Source: Burkholderia sp. L27(2015) (lineage in GTDB: Bacteria; Pseudomonadota; Gammaproteobacteria; Burkholderiales; Burkholderiaceae). From it: a stretch of DNA of 64,000 nt. Below are positions 52,989-63,526 of the stretch, one piece after another. The notes below the pieces were generated by a model. That model was not told the DNA's origin. It did no database searches and saw only the letters and a program-made list of their open reading frames with translations. Made by a program: the position numbers and the translations under genes. The stretch covers positions 256,260-320,259 of the forward strand of contig NZ_LMUX01000008.1 in the NCBI RefSeq assembly GCF_009765705.1, read 5' to 3'. How positions within the stretch are numbered: position 1 is the stretch's first letter; each line of letters starts with the position of its first letter.

Positions 52989-53639
52989 TCAGTTGCGGGT
53001 GCCGAAGATGCGGTCGCCGGCGTCGCCCAGGCCGGGCACGATATAAGCGTGCTCATCGAGGTGCGAATCGAGCGCCGCAATATATAAATGTACGTCGGGA
53101 TGTGTGTCGCTGAAAACCTGTACGCCTTCGGGGGCCGCCACTAGCGCCATGAAAAGGATCCGGTCCGCCGCGACACCGCGCTGCTTGAGCACGTTGACCG
53201 CGTGTACGGCCGAGTAGCCGGTGGCGAGCATCGGATCGCAGATAATGAACAGGCGGTCCTCGATGTCGGGCAATTTCACCAGATATTCCACCGGGCGATG
53301 ATCCTCGGCCCGATAGACGCCGATATGCCCCACCCGTGCCGAGGGCACCAGATCGAGCAGCCCATCGGACATGCCGATCCCGGCGCGCAGCACCGGCACA
53401 ATGGCGAGTTTCTTGCCTGCCAGCACGGGCGCCTCGATCGTGGCCAGCGGCGTGGTGATGGTTTGCAGCGCGAGCGGCAGAGTACGGGTAATCTCATACC
53501 CCATCAAAAGCGAGATTTCGCGCAGCAACGCGCGAAAGGTCCGTGTCGAGGTGGTTTGGTCGCGCATGTGCGACAGTTTGTGCTGAATCAGCGGATGATC
53601 GAGAATATGCAATAAAGGAAAGCGCGGATCTTGTGTCAT
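52989..53639 (-). CDS. upp: Uracil phosphoribosyltransferase
   Basis: A 216-residue pyrimidine-salvage enzyme converting uracil and PRPP to UMP. The PRPP-binding loop [11 protein letters not shown] is near residue 137, and [17 protein letters not shown] at the C terminus is the uracil-binding end. The start at 53639 ([10 protein letters not shown]) is chosen for family length; a start four codons upstream is possible and no strong ribosome binding site favours either. Divergent from the SDR gene. Confidence 0.94.
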   Translation of the reverse strand: MTQDPRFPLLHILDHPLIQHKLSHMRDQTTSTRTFRALLREISLLMGYEITRTLPLALQTITTPLATIEAPVLAGKKLAIVPVLRAGIGMSDGLLDLVPSARVGHIGVYRAEDHRPVEYLVKLPDIEDRLFIICDPMLATGYSAVHAVNVLKQRGVAADRILFMALVAAPEGVQVFSDTHPDVHLYIAALDSHLDEHAYIVPGLGDAGDRIFGTRN

Positions 53640-53740
53640 CGTTGTTTTCATCGCGGTGGGGGCAACCCGAGTGTAACCAAGAGCCGCAGCGCGCGAAAGG
53701 CGCGATAGGGATTTCAATCAAAGCCGTACCGGAGATCAGA

Positions 53741-54520
53741 ATGGATATGGGAATTGCAGGGCGCAGCGCGCTCGTGTGTGGCGCCAGCAAGGGCCTGGGC
53801 TTGGGGTGCGCGCAGGCGCTGGCGGCAGAGGGCGTGCAGGTAACGCTGGTGGCGCGCACGGCGCCGGCGTTGGAAGCCGCGGCTGAGGCGATTCGCCGGG
53901 CGAGCGGGGTGCGGGTGACGACCGTCGCTGCGGATATCACGACGCCCGACGGACGCGCTGCGGCGTTGGCCGCCTGCCCGGCGCCGGACATCTTGGTGAC
54001 GAATGCCGGCGGGCCGCCGCCCGGAGATTTTCGCGACTGGAATCGCGATGACTGGATCAAGGCGCTGGACGCGAATATGCTGACCCCGATCGAACTGATC
54101 AAGGCCACTGTCGATTCGATGATTGCGCAGCGCTTCGGGCGCATCATCAATATCACCAGCTCTTCGGTGAAGGCGCCGATCGATATTCTTGGTTTGTCCA
54201 ATGGTGCCCGGTCGGGGTTGACCGGCTTTGTGGCGGGCCTTGCGCGCAAAATCGCACCGCACAACGTTACGCTGAACAATTTGCTGCCGGGCGCGTTCGA
54301 TACCGACCGGCTCAACGTGACGATGACGGGCGCCGCGAGCAAGCAAAATCGCACGATCGAAGAGGTGCGCGCACAACGCGCGGCGGCCATTCCCGCAGGG
54401 CGTTTTGGGACGCCAGCCGAATTTGGCGCGTTCTGCGCGTTTCTGTGCAGCGTGCAGGCGGCCTATATGACGGGGCAAAATTTGCTGCTCGATGGCGGGG
54501 CCTATCCGGGGACGTACTGA
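53741..54520 (+). CDS. SDR oxidoreductase with altered active-site motif
   Basis: A 259-residue SDR-fold protein, annotated in relatives as 3-oxoacyl-ACP-reductase-like. The nucleotide-binding region is CGASKGLGLG (residues 13-22), with NAGGPPPGD near 88 and catalytic-type serines in TSSSVKAP. Where classical SDRs have Tyr-x-x-x-Lys the sequence is SNGARSG, lacking both the Tyr and the Lys. Either catalysis differs or it is not a conventional dehydrogenase. The ATG at 53741 has ggag 6 bp upstream; longer upstream frames overlap upp on the other strand. A quinone oxidoreductase gene follows 42 bp later. Confidence 0.88.
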   Translation: MDMGIAGRSALVCGASKGLGLGCAQALAAEGVQVTLVARTAPALEAAAEAIRRASGVRVTTVAADITTPDGRAAALAACPAPDILVTNAGGPPPGDFRDWNRDDWIKALDANMLTPIELIKATVDSMIAQRFGRIINITSSSVKAPIDILGLSNGARSGLTGFVAGLARKIAPHNVTLNNLLPGAFDTDRLNVTMTGAASKQNRTIEEVRAQRAAAIPAGRFGTPAEFGAFCAFLCSVQAAYMTGQNLLLDGGAYPGTY

Positions 54521-54536
54521 GCGTGCACGTACTGAG
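54512..54536. repeat. 15-bp-spaced duplication across the SDR stop codon
   Basis: The ten bases acgtactgag occur at 54512-54521, containing the SDR stop codon TGA, and again at 54527-54536. Confidence 0.5.
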
Positions 54537-54562
54537 ACAATAAAATCATCCAAGGAGAAATT

Positions 54563-55537
54563 ATGAGCAAGGCGATTCGACTCGAAAAGACCGGTGGTCC
54601 GGAAGTCATGCAGTGGGTAGATGTTGAAGTGGGCGAGCCCGGCGCGGGAGAAATTCGCGTCAAGCACCATGCGATCGGACTGAATTACATCGATGTGTAT
54701 TTTCGCACCGGCCTATACCCGCAGCCGTTGCCCGCCGGTTTGGGGATGGAAGCGGCCGGCGTGGTCGAGGCCGTCGGAGAGGGCGTGACGAACTTCAAGC
54801 CCGGCGACCGGGTGGCCTATGCGTCGCGTCCGCCGGGCGCGTATTGCGAGGTGCGCGTGATGTCCGCGGCCTTTGTCGTCAAGCTGCCTGACGCGATCAC
54901 GTTCGAACAGGGCGCCGCGATGATGTTGCAGGGCATGACCGCGCAATATCTGTTGCGCCGCACGTACCCAGTCCAGGCCGGGCAGACGATCCTGATACAC
55001 GCGGCTGCCGGTGGGGTCGGACTGATCGCTTGCCAGTGGGCCAAAGCGCTTGGCGCGACGGTGATTGGTACGGTGGGTTCGGACGAGAAAGCGGAACTGG
55101 CGCGTGCGCACGGTTGTGATCATCCCATCATCTATACCCGTGAAAATTTCACCGAGCGCGTGCGTGAAATTACCGGCGGAGCCGGTGTGCCGGTGGTCTA
55201 CGACTCGATCGGTAAAGATACGTTCGTGCATTCGCTCGATGCGCTGGCGCCGCTGGGCATGATGGTCAGCTTCGGCAACTCTTCGGGACCGATCGCGCCG
55301 ATCGATTCGGGCATGTTGGCCTCGCGCGGTTCGCTGTTCTTTACTCGCCCGAGCTTATTCTCGTATATCGCCAAGCGCGAGGACCTGGAACGCAGCGCTA
55401 ACGAGTTGTTCGAGGTGGTTACGTCGGGCAAGGTCAAGATCAGCGTGAATCAGACGTTTGCGCTCAAGGATGTCGCGCAGGCGCATATCGCGTTGGAATC
55501 GCGTCGTACGACGGGGTCGACGGTGTTGTTGCCGTAA
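54563..55537 (+). CDS. qor: NADPH:quinone oxidoreductase (zinc-free MDR family)
   Basis: A 324-residue cytoplasmic MDR-superfamily reductase, closest to E. coli Qor, transferring electrons from NADPH to quinones. It shows GLNYIDVYFRTGLYP near residue 36, GMEAAGVVEAVGEGV near 61 and the nucleotide-binding AAAGGVGLIACQWAKALGA near 150. The catalytic-zinc cysteines of alcohol dehydrogenases are absent. A ribosome binding site (aaggaga) precedes it. The transcript is ended by hairpins at 55600-55656. Confidence 0.93.
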   Translation: MSKAIRLEKTGGPEVMQWVDVEVGEPGAGEIRVKHHAIGLNYIDVYFRTGLYPQPLPAGLGMEAAGVVEAVGEGVTNFKPGDRVAYASRPPGAYCEVRVMSAAFVVKLPDAITFEQGAAMMLQGMTAQYLLRRTYPVQAGQTILIHAAAGGVGLIACQWAKALGATVIGTVGSDEKAELARAHGCDHPIIYTRENFTERVREITGGAGVPVVYDSIGKDTFVHSLDALAPLGMMVSFGNSSGPIAPIDSGMLASRGSLFFTRPSLFSYIAKREDLERSANELFEVVTSGKVKISVNQTFALKDVAQAHIALESRRTTGSTVLLP

Positions 55538-55599
55538 AACGTAGAAGGCTGGCCCCACGTCGGAAGCCGGAAGGCGCCAGCCGGCAGTCACATCGATGG

Positions 55600-55619
55600 G
55601 CCGCGGCCAAGGCCGCGGC
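55600..55619. repeat. Perfect 9-bp GC hairpin after qor
   Basis: The arms gccgcggcc/ggccgcggc are separated by two a residues. It lies just before the intrinsic terminator and could reinforce it. Confidence 0.5.
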
Positions 55620-55625
55620 GCCACC

Positions 55626-55656
55626 AGCGCATGACGCAATGTCATGCGCTTTTTTT
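55626..55656 (+). terminator. Intrinsic terminator after qor
   Basis: The 10-bp perfect stem agcgcatgac/gtcatgcgct with a gcaat loop is followed by seven T residues. It separates qor from the kdp operon. Confidence 0.85.
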
Positions 55657-55716
55657 ATGCCGGTGCGCAGCGCCTTCCCTGCGGCCCAATGCCCGCGCCG
55701 ATCTGCGCGGCGCACG

Positions 55717-55766
55717 TTTACACCTTCTTTACATCCACTTGGGGAACTTCTTCCCGTCCTTTACAC
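55717..55766 (+). promoter_or_regulatory. KdpE-box-like direct repeats upstream of kdp
   Basis: TTTACAC (55717-55723) and TTTACAT (55728-55734) are spaced exactly 11 bp apart, one helical turn, as in the E. coli KdpE site upstream of kdpFABC (TTTATAC and TTTACAC, also about 11 bp apart). A third TTTACAC is at 55760-55766. They lie 54-104 bp before the first kdp-region start codon, so activation by phospho-KdpE under potassium limitation is expected. Confidence 0.65.
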
Positions 55767-55819
55767 GCGTTCTCTTATTGTTGCACCTGTCTAAAACTCC
55801 TTTTGAAGAGGGCATAGAA

Positions 55820-55924
55820 ATGGACCTGGTGTATCTGGGCGGGCTCGTGGTCTTTACCGCGTTGACCCTGGCGTTAATCGTGGGCTTCGACAAACTGCGT
55901 CGCGGTCCTGGAGGTAGGCCATGA
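55820..55924 (+). CDS. Small single-span membrane protein upstream of kdpF
   Basis: A 34-residue protein: MDLVYLGGLVVFTALTLALI forms one membrane segment, followed by a basic tail (FDKLRRGPGGRP). It overlaps kdpF by 4 bp (ATGA), as kdpF does with kdpA, so it belongs to the kdp operon. A gaagag ribosome binding site lies 9 bp upstream of the start. It is distinct from KdpF and could be a second small stabilising subunit or a regulatory leader peptide. No function is established from the sequence. Confidence 0.7.
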   Translation: MDLVYLGGLVVFTALTLALIVGFDKLRRGPGGRP

Positions 55925-56013
55925 GCTGGATGATGTGGGTCTCCGGGGTTCTCTCGGTGTTGCTGTTTGCTTATCTCGTCTACGCACTGCTGCGTGCGGA
56001 GGACCTCGAATGA
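55921..56013 (+). CDS. kdpF: Potassium-transporting ATPase small subunit KdpF
   Basis: A 30-residue single-helix protein that stabilises the Kdp complex. It begins MSWMMWVSGV and ends AYLVYALLRAEDLE, the conserved KdpF tail (YL-x-YAL-x-R-x-E). It is joined to both neighbours by ATGA overlaps. Confidence 0.88.
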   Translation: MSWMMWVSGVLSVLLFAYLVYALLRAEDLE

Positions 56014-57818
56014 ACGCGAATAATTGGCTGCAACCGGCACTATATATTGTAGTTCTGCTGCTTTTGGCGGCCCCTCTTGGCCGCTACATAACCTCGGTGA
56101 TGGACGGCTCCTCGGCTGTGGTGCGTCGTTTTGGCCGCCCGTTCGAGCAACTGCTTTACCGCTTGGCCGGTGTCGATTCGAACGTCGAAATGGGCTGGAA
56201 GCACTACGCGATCGCTGTAGTCTCGTTCAATGCGCTGGGTATGTTTGTGCTTTACCTGATCCTGCGGGTGCAGGGCGGCTTGCCGCTCAACCCCTCCGGC
56301 TTCGGGGCATTCTCGGTTGACAGCGCATTCAACACCGCCATCAGTTTCGTAACCAATACCAACTGGCAGGATTACACGCCAGAGACAACCGCCAGCTATC
56401 TGACACAGATGCTGGGCTTTACGGTGCAGAACTTCTTCTCGGCGGCTTCTGCCATCGTGGTCGTCGTGGCACTGATCCGCGGCTTCGTTCGCCATAGCGC
56501 GAAGACCATCGGTAACTTCTGGGTCGACTTCACACGCGTGACCTTGTACATCCTGCTGCCGTTCTCGATTCTGATTGCGGTGCTGCTGATGGGCCAAGGC
56601 GTGATCCAGAACTTGGATAGTTATCGCGATGTGCCGACCTTGCAAGCGACTGACTACACGCAGCCGAAGGTGGATGCGCAAGGCAATCCGGTCAAGGACG
56701 CCAAAGGCAATCCAGTAACGGAAACGATCACCGCCAAGACGCAGACCATCGCCATGGGTCCGGTGGCTTCGCAAGAAGCGATCAAGATGCTGGGCACCAA
56801 TGGTGGCGGTTTCTTCAATGCGAACTCGGCTCACCCGTACGAAAACCCGACGCCGTTCTCCAACTTCATCCAGATGATCGCGATGTTGGTGATTCCGGCC
56901 TCCCTGTGTTTTGTGTTCGGGCGGATGGTAGGCGACAAGCGGCAGGGTCACGCCTTGCTGGCCGTCATGACGATTTCGTTCGCACTGGCCTTGTTCGGTG
57001 AAATTTCAGCGGAGCAAACCGGCAATCCGATTCTGACGACGCTGGGCGCCGATCAACAAGCGAGCGCGACGCAGTCGGGCGGCAATATGGAAGGCAAGGA
57101 AACGCGCTTCGGGATCGCACAGTCGGCGATCTTCACGGTAGCGACTACCTCGGCTTCTTGCGGCGCGGTTGCCAACACGCACGATTCGTTAACCCCGTTG
57201 GGCGGCTTGATTCCGATGTTGCTGATCCAGCTTGGCGAAGTGATCTTCGGCGGCGTGGGTTCGGGTCTGTACGGCATGCTGGTGTTCGCCATGCTGGCGG
57301 TGTTCGTGGCGGGCCTGATGATAGGGCGTACCCCGGAATACGTCGGCAAGAAGATCGAATCGTATGAGATGAAGATGGTTTCGATCGTCGTGCTGGGAAC
57401 GCCGTTGCTGGTACTACTCGGTACCTCGATCGCAGTGCTGTCGGACGCCGGACGCGCGGGGATTTCGAACCCCGGGCCACATGGCTTCTCGGAAATTCTG
57501 TACGCCTTCAGTTCGGCGGCCAACAACAACGGTAGCGCCTTCGCTGGTTTGACCGTGAGCACGCCGTACTACAACGTGCTGTTGGGAATCGCGATGTGGT
57601 TCGGCCGCTTCTTCTCGATGTTGCCGGTGCTGGCAGTTGCCGGTTCGCTGGCCGCGAAAAAACGCTTGGCTGTTACAGGCGGCACCATGCCCACGCATGG
57701 CCCGCTGTTCGTAGTGCTGCTGTTCGGTACGGTGCTGCTGGTCGGAGCCTTGACCTATGTCCCTGCGCTGGCGCTGGGCCCGGTGGTCGAGCATCTCATC
57801 ATGATCGCAGGCCACTAA
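56010..57818 (+). CDS. kdpA: Potassium-transporting ATPase channel subunit KdpA
   Basis: A 602-residue inner-membrane protein with about ten membrane helices, which selects and passes K+ in the Kdp complex. Selectivity-filter-like segments are visible: SFVTNTNWQDYTPE near residue 117, GTNGGGFFNANSAHPYENP near 260 and TTSASCGAVANTHDSLTP near 375. The start at 56010 overlaps kdpF; an upstream in-frame start is rejected. kdpB starts 9 bp after the stop. Confidence 0.95.
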   Translation: MNANNWLQPALYIVVLLLLAAPLGRYITSVMDGSSAVVRRFGRPFEQLLYRLAGVDSNVEMGWKHYAIAVVSFNALGMFVLYLILRVQGGLPLNPSGFGAFSVDSAFNTAISFVTNTNWQDYTPETTASYLTQMLGFTVQNFFSAASAIVVVVALIRGFVRHSAKTIGNFWVDFTRVTLYILLPFSILIAVLLMGQGVIQNLDSYRDVPTLQATDYTQPKVDAQGNPVKDAKGNPVTETITAKTQTIAMGPVASQEAIKMLGTNGGGFFNANSAHPYENPTPFSNFIQMIAMLVIPASLCFVFGRMVGDKRQGHALLAVMTISFALALFGEISAEQTGNPILTTLGADQQASATQSGGNMEGKETRFGIAQSAIFTVATTSASCGAVANTHDSLTPLGGLIPMLLIQLGEVIFGGVGSGLYGMLVFAMLAVFVAGLMIGRTPEYVGKKIESYEMKMVSIVVLGTPLLVLLGTSIAVLSDAGRAGISNPGPHGFSEILYAFSSAANNNGSAFAGLTVSTPYYNVLLGIAMWFGRFFSMLPVLAVAGSLAAKKRLAVTGGTMPTHGPLFVVLLFGTVLLVGALTYVPALALGPVVEHLIMIAGH

Positions 57819-57827
57819 GAGGATCAA

Positions 57828-59912
<2,085 letters not shown>

Positions 59913-59972
59913 ACGCACGGAACAGGTCGACGATGCACATCATGAATAAACAAGGCTAGGAGCAATACTGCG

Positions 59973-60587
59973 ATGAACTCAGTTCTGCAACAGGAAGTAC
60001 CGGTAAAGAAGCCCGCCTTATGGCGGCCGATGATCACGTTGTTCGTTTTGCTTGGCGTCGTGACGGGCGTGGCTTACCCGCTGGTCATCACGGGCATTGG
60101 CCAGACGGCGTTCAAGTCTCAAGCGAACGGCAGCATGATCGAGCAAAACGGCAAGGTGGTCGGCTCGGAACTGATGGGCCAGCAATTCGATGCGCCTCAG
60201 TACTTCTGGGGCCGTCTGTCGGCGACTTCGCCGATGCCGTATAACGCGCAAAATTCGTCGGGCTCCAACCTCGGACCGACCAACTCGGCCCTGCAAGATG
60301 AGGTGAAAGGACGCATCGACGCGCTGAAGGCCGCCGATCCGACCGCTGGCACTCCGATTCCTGTCGACCTGGTAACGTCGTCGGGTAGTGGCCTGGATCC
60401 GGAAATCAGCCCGGCCGCAGCCGCTTATCAGATCAAGCGGGTGGCGCTGGCTCGCCACTTGCCGGTCGAGAAAGTGCAGGAAGTGGTCGATAGCTATACC
60501 TCCGGCCGCCAGTTCGGCATACTGGGCGAAGCACGTGTGAATGTGCTCAAGCTCAATCTTGCCTTGGACGCGTTGCCGAAGTCCTAA
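59973..60587 (+). CDS. kdpC: Potassium-transporting ATPase subunit KdpC
   Basis: A 204-residue subunit with one N-terminal membrane helix (about 18-42; [20 protein letters not shown]) and a periplasmic domain. It assists K+ binding and assembly of KdpA with KdpB. The family motif [11 protein letters not shown] is near residue 93, and [18 protein letters not shown] near 135. The ATG has a taggagc ribosome binding site. A terminator-like hairpin follows at 60620. Confidence 0.95.
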   Translation: MNSVLQQEVPVKKPALWRPMITLFVLLGVVTGVAYPLVITGIGQTAFKSQANGSMIEQNGKVVGSELMGQQFDAPQYFWGRLSATSPMPYNAQNSSGSNLGPTNSALQDEVKGRIDALKAADPTAGTPIPVDLVTSSGSGLDPEISPAAAAYQIKRVALARHLPVEKVQEVVDSYTSGRQFGILGEARVNVLKLNLALDALPKS

Positions 60588-60619
60588 GTCGCGACCGCTG
60601 GCTGCAGTGGTGGCGACTG

Positions 60620-60647
60620 CGCCAGCTCGGTAACGGGCTGGCGTTTT
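60620..60647 (+). terminator. Terminator-like hairpin between kdpC and kdpD
   Basis: The 10-bp stem cgccagctcg/cgggctggcg (one imperfect pair) with a gtaa loop is followed by tttt. It lies 18 bp before the kdpD start codon and should lower kdpDE expression relative to kdpFABC. Confidence 0.6.
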
Positions 60648-60664
60648 ACTTTTTCATGTGAATT

Positions 60665-63526
60665 ATGGACCGACCCGATCCTGACGAATTGCTCGACAAA
60701 CTACAACGCGACGAAGCGCGCCAGCAGCGCGGTCGTCTCAAAATATTCTTCGGTGCTTCGGCTGGCGTGGGCAAGACCTTTGCAATGCTGCAAGGGGCGC
60801 GACGCCGCCTGAGCGAAGAGAGCCTCGATGTGGTGGTGGGCGTGGTGGAAACGCACGGCCGCAGCGAAACTGCGGCTTTGCTCGAAGGCATGGAAGTGCT
60901 GCCGCCGCTGCAAATCGAGTATCGCGGCCGCACGCTATCCGAGTTCGATCTCGATGCTGCGCTCGTGCGCAAGCCGCAGTTGCTGCTCGTCGACGAGCTG
61001 GCGCACTCGAATCTGACCGGGGCGCGGCATCTGAAGCGCTGGCAGGACGTGCAGGAGTTGCTCGCCGCCGGCATCGACGTGTACACCACGGTGAACGTGC
61101 AGCATCTGGAAAGTCTCAATGATGTGGTGGGGCAGATCACGGGCATCAGGGTCTGGGAGACGGTGCCGGACCATGTGTTCGATATGGCCGATGAGGTCAC
61201 GCTGGTCGATCTTCCCGCCGAAGAACTGCTCGACCGGTTGCGCGACGGTAAGGTGTATTTGGCCCAACAGGCCGAACGCGCGGTGCGCAACTTCTTTCGC
61301 AAGGGCAATCTGATTGCGCTGCGCGAACTGGCACTGCGCCGTACCGCCGATCGTGTCGATGCGCAAATGCGCGAGTATCGCGCCGATCAATCGATCCAGC
61401 GCATCTGGCAAGCCCGTGAGCGGCTGCTGGTGTGTGTGGGCCCGGGCGACGGGGCCGAGTCGCTGGTGCGCTCGGCGGCCCGCCTTGCCGCCAACCTGAA
61501 GGCGGACTGGATCGCCGTCTATGTGGAAACCGCTGCGTTGCAGCGACGCTCGGATGCGCAGCGCGAACTCACGTTCGCAGCACTCAAGCTTGCGCAGGAG
61601 TTGGGCGCGGAGGCCGTGACGCTGGATGGCTCGGACGCGGTACCGACTTTGCTGAGCTATGCGCGCGTGCGCAACGTGTCCAAGCTGGTGGTGGGCGCGT
61701 CGCGCCGCCAGGGGCTGTCGCGCACCCTGAAGCGTTCGTTGGGCGACCGCCTGATCGAACATGCCGGCGAGATCGACGTGACCTTGGTGCACATTCAGGT
61801 GCAGGCGGGCGCGGGCGTACCGCAGCCGCAGACCCTCGCCGGCGATATCCGCAATGCGCTGGCCGGCGAACGCGAAGAGCGCTCATCGGCCGGCAGCTAT
61901 GGTTGGGCGGCCGTGACGGTGGCGCTCATTACCGGGGTCGCGAGTTTTCTGACCGGGCACCTCGATCTGACCAATCTGGTGATGCTCTACCTGTTGGGCG
62001 TAATCTTCGCCGCCGCCCGGCTCGGGCGTGGTCCCGGCGCGCTGACGTCGGTGCTCAGCGTGGCGGCGTTCGACTTTTTCTTCGTGCCGCCGCGCATGTC
62101 GTTTAGCGTGAGCGACACGCAATACGTATTGACGTTTGCCGGCATGCTGGTGACTTCGCTGGTCATCAGCCACCTGACGTCGAGCCTGCGCCAGCAGGCG
62201 CGCATAGCCAGTTATCGCGAGCGCCGCACCGGTGCGATGTATGCGATGGCGCGCGAGCTGGCGGCGGCGCTCACGACCGAGCAGATCATCGAGATCGGCA
62301 GCCGGCATGTGAGCGAGGTGTTTCGCGCGAAGGTGGCGATACTGCTGCCCGACAGCGCGGATCAGGTACGCCAGCCGGTGGAGGAGCTGCTCCAGCCGAT
62401 GTGGTTGACCGGCCCGCAGCTGGACGTCGATGTCGCGCAGTGGGTGTACGACCAGCAGAAGCCGGCGGGGGCAGGTACCGATACCTTGCCGGCCAGTCCG
62501 GCAAAATATCTGCCGCTGAAAGCGCCGATGCGCACACGCGGCGTGTTGGCGCTCACCAGTGAAAGCGCACAATTGTTCAGTGGCCCCGAGCAGGCCCAGA
62601 TGCTCGATACCTTCGCCGCGCAAATTGCGTTGGCGGTGGAGCGCGTGCATTACGTCGATATTGCGCGCGACGCCGTGGTCAGCATGGAGTCGGAGCGTTT
62701 GCGCAATTCGCTGCTGTCGGCCATCTCGCACGATTTGCGCACGCCACTGACGACCATAGTCGGCTTCTCGTCGATGCTGGCGCAAAGCCAAGGTATCGAG
62801 TCGGGGCAGAACGGCCTGGCCATGTCGAATTCCGACCTGGTCGAGGCGATTCACGAAGAGGCCTTGCGCATGACCGGACTGGTCACCAACTTGCTCGACA
62901 TGGCCCGGCTGCAGGCCGGTGGCGTGCAGCTCAGCCGGCAGTGGCTGATGCTGGAGGAGGTGGTCGGGGCGGCATTGCGCGCGAGCCGGCGACGCTTGGC
63001 GCAACATCCGGTGCACGTGCACTTGCCGCCCGATTTGCCCTTGCTGCAACTGGATGCCGTGTTGATGGAGCGTTTGTTCACGAACCTGTTCGAGAACGCC
63101 GCCAAATACGCGGGCGCCAACAGCAGCCTGGATATCAGCGCGAACACGGTGACCGTCGACGGCAAACCGTTCGTGCGGGTGAACGTCGACGACCATGGTC
63201 CGGGTTTGCCGTCGGGCATGGAGAAGCGCATTTTCGAGAAATTTACGCGCGGCGAAAAAGAGTCGGCCAAGCCCGGCATTGGACTGGGGCTGGCGATCTG
63301 CCGGGCGATCGTGAACGCGCACGGCGGCGAGATCGGTGCGGAAAATCGCCTGATGTCGGGCGGTACCACCGGGACCGTCGTGCACGGCGCGCGTTTCTGG
63401 TTCACCTTGCCGGCCGGTGAGGCGCCACCGGGGCCCGAGACGCTCGCCGATGAGAGCGGCGGTGAAAGTCAGCACATCGGCAATCCGACCGATGGCGATC
63501 CTACAACGGAGGAACACTCGGCATGA
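60665..63526 (+). CDS. kdpD: Osmosensitive K+ channel sensor kinase KdpD
   Basis: A 953-residue membrane sensor kinase of the KdpDE two-component system. N-terminal KdpD domain with Walker-A-like GASAGVGKT near residue 34; universal-stress-protein-like domain about 250-375; four membrane helices about 415-510; GAF about 530-660; HisKA with phospho-acceptor His689 in SAISHDLRTPL; ATPase with GIGLGLAIC near 875. It senses low K+ or osmotic change and phosphorylates KdpE. No clear ribosome binding site precedes the ATG, and the upstream hairpin is close, suggesting weak translation. The 3' end overlaps kdpE by 4 bp. Confidence 0.95.
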   Translation: MDRPDPDELLDKLQRDEARQQRGRLKIFFGASAGVGKTFAMLQGARRRLSEESLDVVVGVVETHGRSETAALLEGMEVLPPLQIEYRGRTLSEFDLDAALVRKPQLLLVDELAHSNLTGARHLKRWQDVQELLAAGIDVYTTVNVQHLESLNDVVGQITGIRVWETVPDHVFDMADEVTLVDLPAEELLDRLRDGKVYLAQQAERAVRNFFRKGNLIALRELALRRTADRVDAQMREYRADQSIQRIWQARERLLVCVGPGDGAESLVRSAARLAANLKADWIAVYVETAALQRRSDAQRELTFAALKLAQELGAEAVTLDGSDAVPTLLSYARVRNVSKLVVGASRRQGLSRTLKRSLGDRLIEHAGEIDVTLVHIQVQAGAGVPQPQTLAGDIRNALAGEREERSSAGSYGWAAVTVALITGVASFLTGHLDLTNLVMLYLLGVIFAAARLGRGPGALTSVLSVAAFDFFFVPPRMSFSVSDTQYVLTFAGMLVTSLVISHLTSSLRQQARIASYRERRTGAMYAMARELAAALTTEQIIEIGSRHVSEVFRAKVAILLPDSADQVRQPVEELLQPMWLTGPQLDVDVAQWVYDQQKPAGAGTDTLPASPAKYLPLKAPMRTRGVLALTSESAQLFSGPEQAQMLDTFAAQIALAVERVHYVDIARDAVVSMESERLRNSLLSAISHDLRTPLTTIVGFSSMLAQSQGIESGQNGLAMSNSDLVEAIHEEALRMTGLVTNLLDMARLQAGGVQLSRQWLMLEEVVGAALRASRRRLAQHPVHVHLPPDLPLLQLDAVLMERLFTNLFENAAKYAGANSSLDISANTVTVDGKPFVRVNVDDHGPGLPSGMEKRIFEKFTRGEKESAKPGIGLGLAICRAIVNAHGGEIGAENRLMSGGTTGTVVHGARFWFTLPAGEAPPGPETLADESGGESQHIGNPTDGDPTTEEHSA

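Noticed and set aside
52736-53080. N-terminal extension of YebC of about 115 residues
   Set aside because: The family start MAGHSKW is invariant and the upstream residues are unrelated to it.
53543-53740. Longer N terminus for the SDR at 53741
   Set aside because: It would overlap upp on the other strand, and the ATG at 53741 has its own ribosome binding site and family-like start.
61883-63517. Leftward open frame of 544 codons opposite kdpD
   Set aside because: Antisense to the kinase gene with His/Arg/Gln-rich shadow composition.
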